A model generated the notes under the pieces. It did no database searches and had not been told where the DNA came from. It saw only the letters and a list, made by a program, of their open reading frames with translations. 64,000 bases of DNA from Philonthus cognatus (Eukaryota > Arthropoda > Insecta > Coleoptera > Staphylinidae): contig OW052247.1 in the NCBI GenBank assembly GCA_932526585.2, forward strand, positions 49,676,001 through 49,740,000. Reading direction: 5' to 3'. The translations under genes were made by a program, and so were the position numbers. Below are positions 51,416-62,311 of the stretch, in pieces (the stretch's first letter is position 1; every line of letters starts with the position of its first letter).

Positions 51416-51689
51416 TTAGTCTGGGAGTGGAACACACTCATTTCAAGTTTCAAATTGAACTCTGTTAAAAAACAACGAGTATCTTAAGATTTTCGGCATA
51501 TACGCTGTAATTGGGACATGTATACTTGAAAGAAAAACTTCCTGTATGTACAAGTTGAGGCATTAATTGCGATTGATTGGCTACAATTATTAATGGTCAT
51601 ATAGGCAACTCAATTCACACACAACTTAAAAATGTAGGGTGTCAAATTGTATTGGATGCAAATGTTCGGTGTTACATAAAACTCTCTGT

Positions 51690-52955
51690 ATATCAATTAA
51701 TTTAAATTTCAGGTATTTTATAAAAAAATAATTTATGTACATTCTAAAGAAATGCAGATTTGATAGTAGTATTTTGATGAGTGGGGAGAGGCAATACAGA
51801 AATACGTATTTTTAGCACATTGATAAAATTCTTCAAACACAATGTGTGGAATTTCTTGTGATTTTAATATAACATCTTCAATTTCGCGACCTAAAACTAC
51901 TTAAAAATGGGAAAAACCAATGATTTTCTATATTTATTCAGTATAACTGTTAGTTTAATAAATGTATATTTTCTCAGATGCACATTAAAACAACCACACT
52001 CTAATAAAACAAATCAACAAGCCCTCTGGCATTTTTCATAACCAAAAGGCGTGAATAAAAAATTACAACCATACATCCTCGAGACACGCTGACAACTGGC
52101 GCAGCTTTATAACGAAATTACACGAGCTCGACTCTTTTAACTCTTGTAAAAATGCGCTTTTATCCGTTTTTCGCAAATGTGAAATGTGCATACGCGCGCA
52201 CTTGATGCGCAATGTGCACCGGCCAGAAATAAACCCGGGGGGCATGGCGCGCACCGTGCTGCACTTATTGCACACAAATTCGAAAGCTCATGTGTGACTA
52301 AAAGGTCCTATTTATTCACGCCAACAAATTACCGCTTCTCCTTTTCATGGTTCACGTTCCCAAGATGCGCTCGAGATTCGGATCGAGTGAAATTTTCTAG
52401 TTATAAATACGAGTGAGAGAGTGAGAAATTGCGAATTGTGGATGATGAATGGGTTGTTTAATGAAGGTTTTTTGTGGGTAATAATAGAGGGCTTTGAGGA
52501 GTTTGTAAATATAGTAAACAACAAAATCACACATTTATAATATTCTACTTTTGTAGGGTAGCTTATTTCACGTAATACTCTTACGTGGAATAAGTTATCC
52601 GTTTCGCTAAGCGACCAATCCAAATTTTCAGGCGTTTTAAGTGAAATTAAAAATATAGAAACATATTAATTTTATATTTTTAACTTCACTTCAAATCAGT
52701 GTCTAAATACAGAAACATCTTATTTCTAACAAGATAAATTCGTTACATATACTTTAATAGAGCGTTGTAACAAATCAAATTAAATAAGATTTTAAATATT
52801 TCATTGTATAATTCAATATCCGTAGGTGTATTTGCACGGGAAGTAGTTGTTTCAATGGATATTTATCGTCTTAAGTTGTCTTATTAATTAAGACATTGTT
52901 TGCACTTTCACGAATAGTTTTTTCGTAATTTTATATATTATCTTATTTCTATATT
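51690..52955. other. Non-coding DNA with a less AT-rich island
   Basis: 52060-52440 is CpG-containing and open in several frames without domains. A GH relic (cgtttcgctaagcgaccaat + ccaaattttcaggcg) lies at 52600-52636. 52795-52920 is the dispersed gaagtagttgtttcaatg repeat, inverted relative to 20.64 kb. Confidence 0.45.
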
Positions 52956-52991
52956 TTTAACCACTTGAAATCAGTGTTTAATACGCGTGGC

Positions 52992-53103
52992 ACATGAAGT
53001 AAAATTTCGAGTTTAGAAAAGCCCGCAAAATTTGACTCGGTCGCTGCGCGACCGAGCCAAATTTTGCTCAGGGCTTTTCTAAACTCGAAATTTTACTTCA
53101 TGC
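52992..53103 (+). repeat. GH hairpin, class D (array unit 1)
   Basis: Inner stem gactcggtcgc / gcgaccgagcc with one mismatch; arm start acatgaag pairs imperfectly with cttcatgc. Confidence 0.88.
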
Positions 53104-53371
53104 TTAGTCTGGGAGTGGAAGACACTCGTTCGTGAATTTTCGAAACATCATAAAGTTGTGCATTTTTTCCTTATGTGCAACTTTTGTTTGAAGCTTTGTT
53201 TGATTGAATCGATAATAAAGCTACAGTTGATAAGTGATAAGCAAAATATATCCGAAAAAATGTTTCTTGGTTTATTGAACAAAAACAAAAAAGCTAAGGT
53301 GACAAAACAAATATATATATTATTTATGTATATTTGAACCTCACTTGAAATCAGTGTTTAATACGCGTGGC

Positions 53372-53483
53372 ACATGAAGTAAAATTTCGCGTTTAGAAAA
53401 GCCCGCAAAATTTGACTCGGTCGCTGCGCGACCGAGCCAAATTATGCTCAGGGCTTTTCTAAACTCGAAATTTTACTTCATGC
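53372..53483 (+). repeat. GH hairpin, class D (array unit 2)
   Basis: As unit 1, with ttcgcgtttagaaaagcc in the left arm and aattatgctca in the right. Confidence 0.88.
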
Positions 53484-53751
53484 TTAGTCTAGGAGTGGAA
53501 GACACTCGTTCGTGTATTTTCGAAACATCATAAAGTTATGTATTTTTTCGTTATGTGCAACTTTTGTTTGAAGCTTTGTTTGATTGAATCGATAATAAAG
53601 CTACAGTTGATAAGTGATAAGCAAAATATATCCGAAAAAATGTGTGTTGGTTTATTGAACAAAAACAAAAAAGCTAAGGTGACAAAACAAATATATTGTG
53701 AATTTATGTATATTTGAACCTCACTTGAAATCAGTGTTTAATACGCGTGGC

Positions 53752-53863
53752 ACATGAAGTAAAATTTCGAGTTTAGAAAAGCCCGCAAAATTTGACTCGG
53801 TCGCTGCGCGACCGAGCCAAATTTTGCTCAGGGCTTTTCTAAACTCGAAATTTTACTTCATGC
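53752..53863 (+). repeat. GH hairpin, class D (array unit 3)
   Basis: Same class as units 1 and 2, with intact arms. Confidence 0.88.
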
Positions 53864-54349
53864 TTAGTCTGGGAGTGGAAGACACTCGTTCGTGAATTTT
53901 CGAAACATCATAAAGTTGTGTATTTTTTATTTATGTGCAACTTTTGTTTGAAGCTTTGTTTGATTGAATCGATAATAAAGCTACAGTTGATAAGTGATAA
54001 GCAAAATATATCCGAAAAAATGTGTCTTGGTTTATTGAACAAAAACAAAAAAGCTAAGGTGAAAGTGTTCATCTAAAAATTTCCCCGTTGGGTCAAAAAC
54101 AGAATTTTTACCATGAACCCCCCCCCGAAAGTTTTATATCGTCCTCTGAATTTTTGTTCTGGCTACGGCCTTCCATTAGATAATTTAGATTTGTCGGGCG
54201 AAGAGAAGCGCTCGCTAAAATCAAATAGACAACTTTATTAGTAGTTCAAATTTAACTAATTAACTAATACATTATATTGGGTTTAAACCAGAGCTGGGCA
54301 GGATTCGAATCATTCAGGATTCGAATCCTGGATTCGAATCCATTTAGAG

Positions 54350-54572
54350 CAGGGGTCTCCAAACTATCTTCTTCGCGGGCCACAAATACAATTCTACATA
54401 ATAAAGTCGGCCAAGATCCGATCAATTTTATAAAATTATGAAAAATTTAAGGAACAATTGTTACAATATTTCAAAATATGACATTTACAAAAAAATTACA
54501 AACAATCGCGGGCCGGATTCATGCAAGTCGCGGGTTGGATTTGGCCCGCGGGCCGTAGTTTAGAGACCACTG
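54350..54572. mobile_element. hAT MITE (Charlie-like ends) nested in the composite
   Basis: CAGGGGTCTCCAAACTA at the left mirrors TAGTTTAGAGACCACTG at the right. Inner parts gcgggccac and ggcccgcgggcc are also mirrored. ATTTAGAG (54342-54349) and ATTTGGAG (54573-54580) form an 8-bp target duplication with one mismatch. 223 bp, no coding capacity. Confidence 0.9.
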
Positions 54573-54825
54573 ATTTGGAGGATTCAAGAGGCATTCGAAT
54601 ACTTTAGTCAAACTGGATTCGTGATTCGGATTCGTTACATTTTTGTAAGAGTATTCGTATTCGAATCCAATTGCGGGTGATTCGAATCCTCATAAAAGGA
54701 TTCGAATACTTACAAATGCATTTGAATCATCAAAAATAATTCGAATTAATTGTGAGGATTAACAAGAAAAATGTCTTTTGTGTCTTTTTAAATTTCTCGT
54801 TAAATCACTGTTTTATACGCGTGGC

Positions 54826-54937
54826 GCATGAAGTAAAATTTCGAGTTTAGAAAAGCCCAGAAAATTTGTCTCGGGTCGCTGCGCGACCCTCGTCAAATTT
54901 TCACGGGGCTTTTCTAAACTCGAAATTTTACTTCATG
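54826..54937 (+). repeat. GH hairpin, class B
   Basis: Same position relative to the element's left arm as 2989-3100 in the broken copy. Right inner stem reads gcgaccctcgtc, one mismatch from gcgaccctcgac. Confidence 0.9.
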
Positions 54938-55168
54938 CTTAGTCTGGGAGTGGAAAACACTCCTTAGAAGCATCAAATTGAACTCTTTAAAAAAAGCGTG
55001 TGCACACTCGTTAAAAGTTTTATATTAAGCTCTTTTGAAAAACAACCGATGTCGGAAAATTTACAGCTTATGCATATGTTTACCTAAAAGAATAATGTTC
55101 ACGTTGTTTTTCTTTTTAGAAGAGATCAATTTGAAGCTATAAATGAGTGTTTTCCACTCCCAGCCTAA

Positions 55169-55281
55169 GCATGAAGTAAAATTTCGAGTTTAGAAAAGTC
55201 CCGTGAAAATTTGCCGAGGGTCGCGCAGCGAACCGAGACAAATTTTCTGGACTTTTCTAAACTCGAAATTTTACTTCATGC
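55169..55281 (-). repeat. GH hairpin, class B
   Basis: Both arms carry the same change near the neck: agaaaagtcccg / ctggacttttct rather than agaaaagcccc / gggcttttct. Tip gcgcagcgaacc. Paired with 55361. Confidence 0.88.
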
Positions 55282-55360
55282 CCCACAGGTACAAAACAAA
55301 AATATTGTGAATTTATGTATATTTGAACCTCACTTGAAATCAGTGTTTTATACGCGTGGC

Positions 55361-55473
55361 GCATGAAGTAAAATTTCGAGTTTAGAAAAGCCCAGAAAAT
55401 TTGTCTCGGGTCGCTGCGCGACCCTCGACAAATTTTCACGGAGCTTTTCTAAACTCGAAATTTTACTTTATAC
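55361..55473 (+). repeat. GH hairpin, class B
   Basis: Partner of 55169-55281 after 79 bp. The end reads ttactttatacttagtctgg and is followed within 40 bp by the LINE insertion point. Confidence 0.88.
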
Positions 55474-55544
55474 TTAGTCTGGGAGTGGAAATATTTACGT
55501 GTTTTGTAATTTTTATATACTCGAAATCGGGAGGAGATTTGGAT

Positions 55545-55971
55545 TTTAATTAATAATTCTTATATTATTGGCTGTGTTTATCTGCCTCCACGATCTCATG
55601 AGGACACTTATACTGAACACGTAAATACATTATCAGATATCATCAATAAATATGAAGATCTTACGTTATTTGAGGTTGGAGATTTCAACTTGTCTAGTGT
55701 TGGCTGGATTCCAGAAGAAGACTGCGTGGGATTCTTACCAACTAGTGATGAAAGTGCTTGTGCCCGGGTTTTGTGTGATAGTGTTATGAGCAATGGGCTA
55801 TATCAATTTAATAACAACATAAATAGTTCTTGTAATGTTTTAGATCTAATATTTTCTAATAATCCTCATATAAGTTGCGCCATAGGTGACCCTTTATGTA
55901 AGCCTGATGGTTATCACCCGCCTTTGCATATAGACTTTGATGCTGCAATTGCTAATGATGATTCAAATTAG
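55545..55971 (+). pseudogene. LINE endonuclease domain, C-terminal part
   Basis: APE-type endonuclease: IIGCVYLPPRSHEDTYTEHV, then LFEVGDFNLSSVGW (GDFN box), SSCNVLDLIFSNNPH (S--LDLIF box) and DGYHPPLHIDF in place of the usual SDHxPL box; the catalytic His is kept but the Asp-His pair is altered. The N-terminal half (Asn/Glu catalytic residues) is missing by 5' truncation. A TAG at 55969-55971 is the only break between this domain and the RT, which follows in the same frame. Confidence 0.85.
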
Positions 55972-58076
55972 GAATTTTATTTGGACTTTACGAACTGTAA
56001 TATTAATGCTATTTGTAATGAAATAAGCAGTGTAAATTGGATGTACTATTTAGAATCTCATGGTATTGACAATGCTGTTGATATTTTTTATGAAATATTA
56101 TACAATATTTTGCATAAACATGTTCCAGCTAGGAGAAAATTAAAGTCCCATTTTCCTAAATGGTTTTCGCCGTCGTTAATTGACTTAATTAAAGATAAAC
56201 GTCTTGCGCATATAAAATTCAAGAATACTGGGTGTATTCAAGACTATAACACCTTCTCTAAATTAAGAGCAGATTGCAAAAGACTAATTCAAAATGACCA
56301 CCTTATCTACATTCGTGATATTGAAAATAACATACCAAATAATGTTAATGCCATTTGGAAATACTGCAAATCCAAAAGGGATAGTGTTGGTACTTTTCCT
56401 TCATGCATGCACAAAGGAACAGCGATAGCTACTTCTAATAAAGATATAGCCAATTTATTCGCCCATTTTTTTCAAGAGTCCCACTCAGATATTTCTTGTG
56501 TGGGCCCTATTTTTACCGTAGAATCAAATATAATTTTTAATTATCTTCAGTTTACTGAATCTGATATCGTAGAATTAAGTTCTGATATCAAGATAAACAG
56601 TTCTCCTGGTCCGGATGGAATTCCTCCATCAATAATTAAATCATGTGCTAATGTGTTATGCCTTCCTCTAACCTGGCTGTTTAACAAATCTCTTCAAGAT
56701 GGTAAGTTCCCTGATGTCTGGAAACGTTGCTATGTCGTTCCTGTTTTTAAGTCGGGTGTCAAAAAAGATGTACACAATTATCGTCCTATAGCCATTCAAT
56801 CTTGTATTCCGAAACTGTTTGACAAGATTGTATATAAACATATGATGCTGCACTTTTCATCCACAATAATTGATCAACAACATGGATTCTTTCCATCAAG
56901 ATCTACAGAATCGAATCTCTTTATTTATTCAAACTTTATATCGGATACTTTGGAAGAAGGCTCAGTTGTAGATTCTGTCTACACCGACTTCTCCAAAGCC
57001 TTCGACAGGGTTAATCATACGAGGCTTCTGTATAAACTTTGCTCATATGGTGTTTCGGGACGCATGCTTGAATGGCTACGGTCCTTTATCTGTAAAAGGA
57101 AAATGTTGGTCAAAGTAAATAACATCACATCTGATATCATAATTGATGCAACCTCAGGGGTGCCACAAGGCTCTCACTTAGGGCCGTTACTTTTTCTTAT
57201 ATTTGTGAATGATATTGGCAAACATCTTACTTCTAATATTCTTCTCTATGCAGACGATATGAAAGTATTTCGCAATATAAAGTCCATATATGACTGTAAT
57301 ACTCTTCAAAATGATTTAAATCAGATTATGGTTTGGTGTAATGATAATAATCTCTATTTAAATATAAAAAAATGCAAGTCCATGCGGTTTTCACGTAAAA
57401 AAGATTCAATATTAGCTTTTGATATTCATTAAATAATAGTTTCCTCGAGAGAGTTGATTCAATTAATGATTTGGGGGTTTTGTTTGATGCTAAACTACAG
57501 TTTAATGATCACATCAACAAAATCTCTGCTAAAGCATTGCAGATGTTTGGATTTATACGAAGATTTAGCTCAAATTTTAATTCTATTAGAACATTTATAT
57601 CTCTCTATATATCTATTGTAAGGCCTATTATAGATTATTGCGCAATTATATGGTCACCTCATTATAAATGTCATGTGGATCGTCTAGAAAATGTGCAACG
57701 AAAAATGTTAAAATTGATTTGTTTTCGATGTCATCTATTTTATCATGATTATAATATGATACTTAAATATCTTGGACTTCTTCCATTAATCAAACGAAGA
57801 GTGTACTTTTCCTTGTGTTTTGCGTACCGCATATTAAATAGCAGAATAAATTGTTCTGTAATACTTGCATAAATTTCACTATATGTACCTACACGCTTAA
57901 CTAGGCATCAACAACTACTTGCTAGCAAGTATCACGCAACAAATTATGCATCCAACAGCCCTAGGAATGCATTAATTGATAATATTAATACATATTGTAG
58001 ATTGATAGATGTTTTTGGTGTAAGCTTACAATGTTTCAAGCGTAATTGTAAAAATGTGCTTGAATGTAGTACGTAG
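55972..58076 (+). pseudogene. LINE reverse transcriptase and C-terminal region
   Basis: RT motifs in order: SSPGPDGIPPSIIKSC (fingers), WKRCYVVPVFKSG, NYRPIAIQSCIPKLFDKIV, GFFPSRST, VYTDFSKAFDRVNH (first catalytic Asp), SGVPQGSHLGPLLFLIFVND, and LLYADDMKVF (YADD, the other catalytic pair), then WCNDNNLYLNIKKCK. All three aspartates are intact. The frame closes at 57432 and resumes with a shift at about 57433 (NSFLERVDSINDLGVLFDAK, then VRPIIDYCAIIWSPHYKCHV). A further TAA at 57870 breaks the last 70 codons, which run to the TAG at 58074-58076. Enzyme of target-primed reverse transcription, now inactive. Confidence 0.9.
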
Positions 58077-58458
58077 TGTTATAGTATGTATGATTCCATG
58101 TATGCATACTTGTATTTGTATATAAATTTAGTTTTAGTCGTTATTCACATTGTTTGTGTGATTTTGTGCGATTATTCCGATTTGTTAAAAGACTATTGTT
58201 ATTTTATTATGTAATGGCCCACCGTTAAAATAAATAAATAAATGATGCCTGTTGATTTCGACAAATTTAATAATATCATATGGCTTTTTTGTTAGTGTTT
58301 TGGTCAATTTGAATAAAATTCCATGAATTTGCTCTAATTTTCCCGGTTTTAATGATATTCACTGAATTCTTTTATAAACGTAATTTTCAGGCATTCGTCG
58401 ATTTTATAATAGAGTTCAATTTTAAGCTTAAAACGAGTGTTTTCCACTCCCAGACTAA

Positions 58459-58569
58459 GCATGAAGTAAAATTTCGAGTTTAGAAAAGCCCGTGAAAATT
58501 TGTCGAGGGTCGCGCAGCGACCCGAGACAAATTTTCGGGCTTTTCTAAACTCGAAATTTTACTTCATGC
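58459..58569 (-). repeat. GH hairpin, class B
   Basis: Orthologous within the hAT-like element to 6703-6814: same class, orientation and flanks (gccacgcgtacaaaacactg, atttgaagtgaagtt.acaaa). Confidence 0.92.
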
Positions 58570-59089
58570 GCCACGCGTACAAAACACTGATTTGAAGTGA
58601 AGTTTACAAACACATGAATACATCTGTAATCAGAGTAACGGGGAATCAGATATTTAGTCTGTTATCAACGATGTTCAGTGTTAATAATAAATAATTAGGT
58701 TTTGAATATTTTTGCTAAAACAACTGGTAACGATAGTTATATTATAATGGTTGCAAAAAAATTGTAAAATCAAATTTCTTCTTAAAGGATTTGTATTCGT
58801 GATTCGAAAAAACAGGATTCGAATCATATTTATCTCTTACGAATCCTATATTCGAGTATTCGTGATTCGAATCATATTACGTGATTCGGATTCGTGATTC
58901 GAATCCTTTTTACGAGGATTCGTCCCAGCTCTGGTTTAAACTATGTGCCAGTATTATTGAATACTGGGTGATTTTAACAAATACACATTTTTAGTCTACA
59001 TTATTATTACAATACATCTAATTTAAATAGCATAAACTTACGAGTTTGATTTTTGAATACATGTTTTGTATCTGCAATAGAAAACACCG

Positions 59090-59400
59090 TTAAGGTGTAA
59101 TGAGGCGATTTGCGTGGCGCGCGGACTTATTTATAGCGGAATCTACTTAAACTTATCTTGTTTAAATCTCATCTCGGCCCGAGTCTGGCGCATTGAGCAA
59201 AAAGAACGAATCGATTATGATTATGGCTTTTTGATGTACCCTCGATTCGAAAGCGTTATCCATTATTTCAAAGCTATACGTCCACTAACGCCACCGACGT
59301 TTATATCGACATTATTGACATTATCAACGGGAGGAGGCGGCGGCGGTGGCGGTGCGGGAGGACTGCCTCGCGTGCTGCGATCCATTCCAAACTAATGCCC
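59090..59400. other. Less AT-rich single-copy island with a GGC/GGT run
   Basis: gaggaggcggcggcggtggc near 59331-59352. A 93-codon plus frame crosses it with a glycine run, but the frame lacks an ATG at its listed start and any domain. Could be a host exon fragment; evidence is weak. Confidence 0.3.
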
Positions 59401-59545
59401 GATGTCATCATTTACTATTACACTTTTGAATTACTCTAAAATTACAATTAAACTATCACGATAACATCTTTTTATGCACTCGATATTGGAACTGTAATTT
59501 GTGTACACGTTAATATTTAAACAATTCTCGATAGCAAAACAGCAA

Positions 59546-60062
59546 ATAAAACTCTTCCAACAATGTGAAAGTTGGATTGCTAATAATAACATCATACCTT
59601 GTAGAAATAAGAAGGCACAAACTAAATTTGATAAATAAACATTTTAAATTTTTAAAATTTACTAACGTGAGATCAAACATAAAATCAAGCTGATTAGAGC
59701 TAGGAATACTAAACATACATATTTAAGCATTCGTTTTTATACTTCACAATATTTAAGTGTTTTAAACGCGTGGCGCATGTCTTCCAACAATGTGAAAGTT
59801 GGATTGCAAATAATAACATCATACCTTGTAGAAATAAGAAGGCACAAAATTAAATTTGATGAATAAACATTTTTAATTTTTAAAATTTACTAACGTGAGA
59901 TCAAACATAAAATCAAGCTGATTAGAGCTAGGAATACTAAACATACATATTTAAGCATTAGATTTTATACTTCACAATATTTAAGTGTTTTAAACGCGTG
60001 GCGCATGAAGTAAAATTTCGAGTTTAAAAAGCCTGAAAATTTGGGTTGGTCATGTAGAGTGA
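59546..60062 (+). repeat. 227-bp tandem duplication ending in GH fragments
   Basis: tcttccaacaatgtgaaagt begins at about 59553 and 59780. Each unit ends tatttaagtgttttaaacgc + gtggcgcatg, the start of a plus GH copy. The first is cut at catg; the second continues as a left arm (59999-60055) with one A missing (tttaaaaagcc) and no right arm. Confidence 0.82.
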
Positions 60063-60125
60063 ATAATCCTGATTCCAACAGTATAAAAAAAACGTATTTT
60101 GAAAAAAAGTGACTTGGTGTAGTTC

Positions 60126-61206
60126 ACCTCCCACTTACGGATATATAACACAAACATAATTACAATGAAAACGAATTTAATCTTAAGAATCTGCAAGTTT
60201 TGTCATTTATGATTTAAGAAAAGTTAAAATGATTCTTCTTTCAACATTTTTTAAACATCTTCCAACTTCTAAAATGTTATTTCTGGATATTTAAAACACT
60301 TGGTTTGTTTCACTAATTTATATTCTCTCCAATAATATAAACTAGTGAAACAAACCAAGTGTTTTAAATATCCAGAATTATTTGAAAAATGTTTTCACCA
60401 CGGGTTAAGTGAGAAATTAATTCTATAATTTTATTGTCATCCACTGGATGTTTATTTTTCCAACACAGTTTATGCATTTCTTGCTAAAATCTGTTGACTT
60501 TATTAAATATTTGGCATTCTGCCATTATTGTTTTTTATTTTTTAATAAATAAAGAAACACTTAAATTAATCACTTTTCAATCCTTGAGCATTTGACTAAT
60601 TTTGATGTAAATTTTATTATTTCTCAAATTAAAACTACCATCATTCCTTAATAATTTCTGTAGTTTTCATCCTCCCACATACAGATATATAACACAAACA
60701 TAATTACAATGAAAACGAATTTAATCTTAAGAATCTGCAAGTTTTGTCATTTATGATTTAAGAAAAGTTAAAATGATTCTTCTTTCAACATTTTTTAAAC
60801 ATCTTCCAACTTCTAAAATTCTATTTCTGGATATTTAAAACACTTGTTTCATTAATTTATATTCTCTCCAATAATATAAACTAGTGAAACAACCCAAGTG
60901 TTTTAAATATCCAGAATTATTTGAAAAAAATTTTCACCACGGTGAGAAATTAATTCTATAATTTTATTGTCATCCACTGGATGTTTATTTTTCCAACACA
61001 GTTTATGCATTTCTTGCTAAAATCTGTCGACTTTATTAAATATTTGGCATTCTGTCATTATTGTTTTTTTTCTTTTTTAATAAATAAAGAAACACTTAAA
61101 TTATTCACTTTTCAATCCTTGAGCACTTGACTAATTTTGATGTAAATTTTATTATTTCTCAAATTAAAACTACCATCATTCCTTAATAATTTCTGTAGTT
61201 TTCATC
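60126..61206 (+). repeat. 543-bp tandem duplication with PLE-type ends
   Basis: tataacacaaacataattac recurs 543 bp apart (60146, 60689). Each unit includes a palindrome of PLE end sequence, cacttggtttgtttcact ... agtgaaacaaaccaagtg (60298-60363; 60839-60903), then ttttcaccacgg, and a tail ttaataatttctgtagtttt. The hammerhead core is absent here. Confidence 0.8.
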
Positions 61207-61404
61207 AAAGTTTAAGTTTCTTTAAATATTTTTTAGAGCACCAAAATAAAATTCAAATTTCATGTATATTTTGCATTACTTTCGTCAAGTTTATGCTTCA
61301 GTAAATTAATTGTAGGCAGATGGATTTTTTTCCAGCATAAAACACAGTGCAAGTATGATTTTTTTTAAATATTTGTTTATGCTGTCAGTTATTCGACATT
61401 CATT

Positions 61405-62310
61405 TATTTTTACTTTACTCCATATGTCATACAAAGGAAGAGAATTGTTTTCGTGAACATTTTCAAATCAAACATTTTAGTGGATTTAGTGAAGAACAGA
61501 GTCCGTTAACTGAATAAATAAATAAATAATGAATTAATTTCACAATTATGTCAAAAATTGACACTCACGGTATATAACTCTCTCTTTATTATAGTGAGAT
61601 AATTTGTCGTTTTATAACAAGCTGTCATTTTTCACACAATATTTTATCGTTGTTATTCTAAAGTATATATATATTTATTTAAAAGAAAAATAATAATAAT
61701 AATAAAATATATATAAATATTCCTTGTTGAAAATATCAAATTATGCAAAAACAGCATTTTATGCATATAAAATGGTCTTTTTTTGGGAGTATATTGATAT
61801 TTTCAACACGAAATGACAATGTTGGCCAACTATGACATTTAAGGGCAGTTTTGATAATATTTTTCATTTATGATTAAGTAAAATTAAGTTAGGTTAGATG
61901 ACAAATTCCGACGAAAGACACGTTGTTTTTCTAATCTATCCCATCTTTTTGCCATCATAACATTTTGAATTTACGTGACGTAATTGAATGTCCCTTATTA
62001 TTATGACATTAACTGTTTGTTGACCATTATGAAATTTTGTCTTAAAAATACTTAACCTTTTGACTGCGATAGTAATTTCACAATAAATGACTATTGTAAC
62101 ATTTTGATTGTTAGTTACTTAATCGACTGTATTTTCACTATTATGGCATTTTGATGTTAACTTAGGTTAGTCTTTTGACATCTGACGTAAAAAAATGACA
62201 TTTCGTTTTAACGTCATAATACTTTCTCAGTAAATAAAACAACAATAAACGTATTATGTCAGTTCTCAATTGTTTTAATGATAAAACGAGTGTTTTCCAC
62301 TCCCAGACTT
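61405..62310. mobile_element. Decayed copy of the 32.67-kb repeat
   Basis: tttactttactccatatgtc + atacaaaggaagagaattgt parallels 32680 (tactttcccccgtatgtaat..acaaagggaaag). Its mirrored end may be gggaaaagtgctataatgga at 62540. The stretch 61800-62260 is filled with gaca/tgtca pieces (tatgacattt, cattatgacatt). Confidence 0.45.
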
Positions 62311-62311
62311 A

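Larger units (their letters stand above)
50949..51688. mobile_element. TIR element carrying a GH pair
   Basis: CAGAGAGTTTTATGTAACAC then cgaacatt at 50951 mirrors aatgttcggtgttacataaa + actctctg ending about 51688, with TA on each side. Between them are the usual outer GH flanks (aagtatacataagcatacgc; cgctgtaattgggacatgta), two hairpins and a short unique tail. No transposase. Ends differ from the CAGGGA ends of the 27.0-kb element, so GH pairs travel in more than one vehicle. Confidence 0.72.
52962..54062 (+). repeat. 380-bp tandem array, three units, each with a GH hairpin
   Basis: cacttgaaatcagtgtttaa begins units at 52962, 53342 and 53722: exact spacing of 380 bp. Units differ by few substitutions. 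Each runs hairpin, ttagtctgggagtggaagac, gtgcaacttttgtttgaagc, ttgattgaatcgataataaa, agctaaggtgacaaaacaaa, atttatgtatatttgaacct. The last unit ends at agctaaggtga. Confidence 0.92.
55513..58245 (+). mobile_element. 5'-truncated non-LTR retrotransposon (jockey/CR1 group)
   Basis: Partial endonuclease, full reverse transcriptase, C-terminal region, 3' UTR and a (AAAT)n tail (58226-58243). The equivalent stretch of the sister element at 6476-6495 reads acgtgtttagtaatttgcct without the LINE, which fixes both junctions to within a few bases. No ORF1, no RNase H. Confidence 0.88.
54289..58933. mobile_element. hAT-like composite element with perfect 8-bp target duplication
   Basis: CAGAGCTGGG at 54289 mirrors CCCAGCTCTG ending 58933; GTTTAAAC flanks both ends (54281-54288 and 58934-58941). 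An 8-bp duplication and CAG-type ends are marks of the hAT superfamily. Next to each end are tens of degenerate gattcgaat units forming long subterminal arms. Inside: a hAT MITE (54350-54572), three GH hairpins, a LINE (about 55513-58245) and a fourth hairpin. No transposase visible. A second, broken copy spans about 2617-7178. Confidence 0.85.

Noticed and set aside
52962..54062. CRISPR-like repeat/spacer array
   Set aside because: Units are 380 bp, tandem and near identical with no unique spacers, and the DNA is eukaryotic.
59114..59395. 93-codon frame with a glycine run
   Set aside because: The start is not ATG, the glycine run comes from a GGC/GGT repeat, and no family was recognised.
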